A stretch of DNA of 64,000 bases from Himantopus leucocephalus. Its lineage: Eukaryota > Chordata > Aves > Charadriiformes > Recurvirostridae. The notes under the pieces were generated by a model. The model was not told the origin of the DNA. It saw only the letters and a list, made by a program, of their open reading frames with translations, and made no database searches. How positions within the stretch are numbered: the first letter of the stretch is position 1; each line of letters begins with the position of its first letter. A program made the position numbers and the translations under genes. This document shows, in pieces, positions 62,480 through 64,000 of the stretch. Where the stretch lies: assembly GCA_003993805.1 (NCBI GenBank), contig RSEF01000021.1, forward strand, positions 4,938,550 to 5,002,549. The letters are read 5' to 3'.

Positions 62480-64000
62480 ACAGGTTTGGTTTTGTAGCGC
62501 TACAAGCAGCGTGCAGTTCAGGTCACTGGAGTAAGAAAGAAATACCTGAGTCATGCATTTGGCTCCCGGAATGCACTTTGGGTTCCCTGTGGCATACGGA
62601 AAAGACCAGAGCATTTTGGTACTCCTTAGTAACAGCAGCAAAACTGAACTGATGTATCTGGAGCAAAACTTCTCCAAAGGGTACCGAGACTGATGGAGAC
62701 GCAGACTGCAAATAACTTGATCTGGAAATAGGGAGCTAGAGCTTCCCCAGCGGCTGCGTTCTCCTCCCTCCCTTTTTTCTTTTCAGCAAGCCAGCATAGT
62801 CCCTCCTTCATGGTAACAGGATTGTGGAAGGCCCTAAGGGAAATTCATTCCTTCCTGATATTTAAGGAGATAAGGTTGATTTGTTGATATCTTTACATTT
62901 TTATTCCTCCAAAACTGTTTCAGGTGTTTAACGATCTAGCTTTGAAATAATGAGGAAGAGGACAGTTTTTGGACTGAGTGTTGATAATGGTTGAAGAATT
63001 CCAAGTGTCTCAATGGAATTGTGTCTGTTCCAACAGACTGAAGTCACATTTACTCCGTATTTTCAATACTGAAAATTGAGCTGGTAGTTTCCATGTTATG
63101 TGAAGATGGTGCATACCAAAAGAATCAGTGCTACTGCGTGTGTGTCAGACTCTCGCACATTTGAATCCTGTACCAAAAGGTTTACTATGAGGGGTCAAGA
63201 AAATTCTGCACTGTGAAACGTTTATGTTCATCTTACCCTACCTTTTCAGCTCCACAGGCCCTTTGGTATAGGCTGTTTTCACAAAATTCATTCCCAGACA
63301 TAAACAACCTAATTTGTCCTCAGTCAAACACTAGTAAAGAGAATTGAGTTATGTTGGAGGCATATTTATCATATGAAATCTCTTCCCACCAGCACCTGAG
63401 CTGAGCAATTAGATTGTTAATAATAACTTGTACATAATAGCTCAATACGCAGAATTGAGCATTGATGTTTTTTCATCCCAACCTGCAAATTACTGTATTA
63501 TGCCTCTCACATGGTGTCTCTGTAATTTTTTTTACGATCAGACTTTTTCCCTTCTTTGCTACATGTTCCCTCTGCTGCCATGATACAGACAGGGATTCAC
63601 AAGGTATGACTCTGATGCTTCAGCTTTTAAATGTCATTGGTGAAAAATATTTTTGATTGCATATTAATAGAAACTTTCTGCTGCCTCCTTTTCAAATGCT
63701 GGCTACTGCTGCTAATAACATGACAACACTCAAAACTCAGCAATTACTTGAAAATTACAGGTTTGGCCGATAACTCCATTTCACTCAAGGATGTTACATA
63801 CTGTAATGATCTAAAAAGAGATGGCTTTTGCAAGTGGATCAGTGCTCTTAATTTTCCTACTTATGTTGCATCTGCCTCTTTAAAAAAAATTAGAGTTTAC
63901 GGGGTAAATGACACGCGCATATGTGACAGCATCCTCTGACCAACACCAAGGATTCAACTTTGGGAAACCACCGGTGGTAAAATCATGAGCTTCTGTAGCT
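62480..64000. other. Right edge, no recognised feature
   Basis: Ordinary AT-richer DNA with only short open frames and no recognised protein, RNA gene or clear repeat. If CpG island D is a promoter, this would be the start of an intron or flank. Confidence 0.5.

Noticed and set aside
61465..62677. Long open frames (over 330 codons) on both strands of CpG island D
   Set aside because: They overlap on opposite strands, are Pro/Gly/Arg/Ala low complexity, carry no recognisable domain, and are explained by few stop codons in GC-rich DNA.
1..64000. Search for bacterial operons, phage genes, CRISPR arrays or retroviral coding regions
   Set aside because: No repeat-spacer pattern, operon-like gene spacing or recognisable gag/pol/env motifs were seen. 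The window is vertebrate nuclear DNA.

Overview
The window looks like nuclear DNA of a sauropsid, most likely a bird, though a turtle or crocodilian cannot be excluded. The grounds are one recognisable vertebrate coding exon, widely spaced CpG islands in about 40-45% GC DNA, scattered degraded SINE/MIR-like and other old amniote-type repeats, and no young L1, Alu or B elements. I saw no bacterial, plasmid or phage features and no CRISPR array.

Only one gene is supported. The first coding exon of SAMD11 lies at 144-621 on the minus strand. It encodes 159 residues plus one base of a split codon: an N-terminal segment starting MPAIKKE, a His/Pro-rich tract, and most of a SAND domain ending in the KDWK signature. 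A consensus GT donor follows, and intron 1 runs off the left edge. Because the gene reads leftwards, everything from about 1.1 kb to 64 kb is its 5' flank.

Layout: 1-143, start of intron 1; 144-621, coding exon; 622-about 1,095, probable 5' leader; about 1,100-1,990, GC-rich promoter region; 2.2-15.4 kb, gene-free; 15.43-16.35 kb, CpG island; 16.35-38.1 kb, gene-free; 38.16-38.99 kb, CpG island; 39.0-61.46 kb, gene-free; 61.47-62.42 kb, CpG island with a tandem duplication and a plus-strand donor-like site; 62.5-64 kb, nothing recognisable. The three distal islands may be promoters of unrecognised, possibly non-coding, transcripts or distal elements of SAMD11. The sequence alone does not decide this.

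Four single N characters mark assembly joins: two in G-runs inside CpG islands, one after a poly-A run, and one between two nearly identical 59-bp copies. The rest is fossil repeats, simple repeats and a few palindromes. I did not find a novel molecular system. The best leads are the unexplained CpG islands, a 168-bp element with perfect 12-bp inverted ends at 53706-53873, a hairpin-like palindrome at 7954-7988, and the assembly artefacts.
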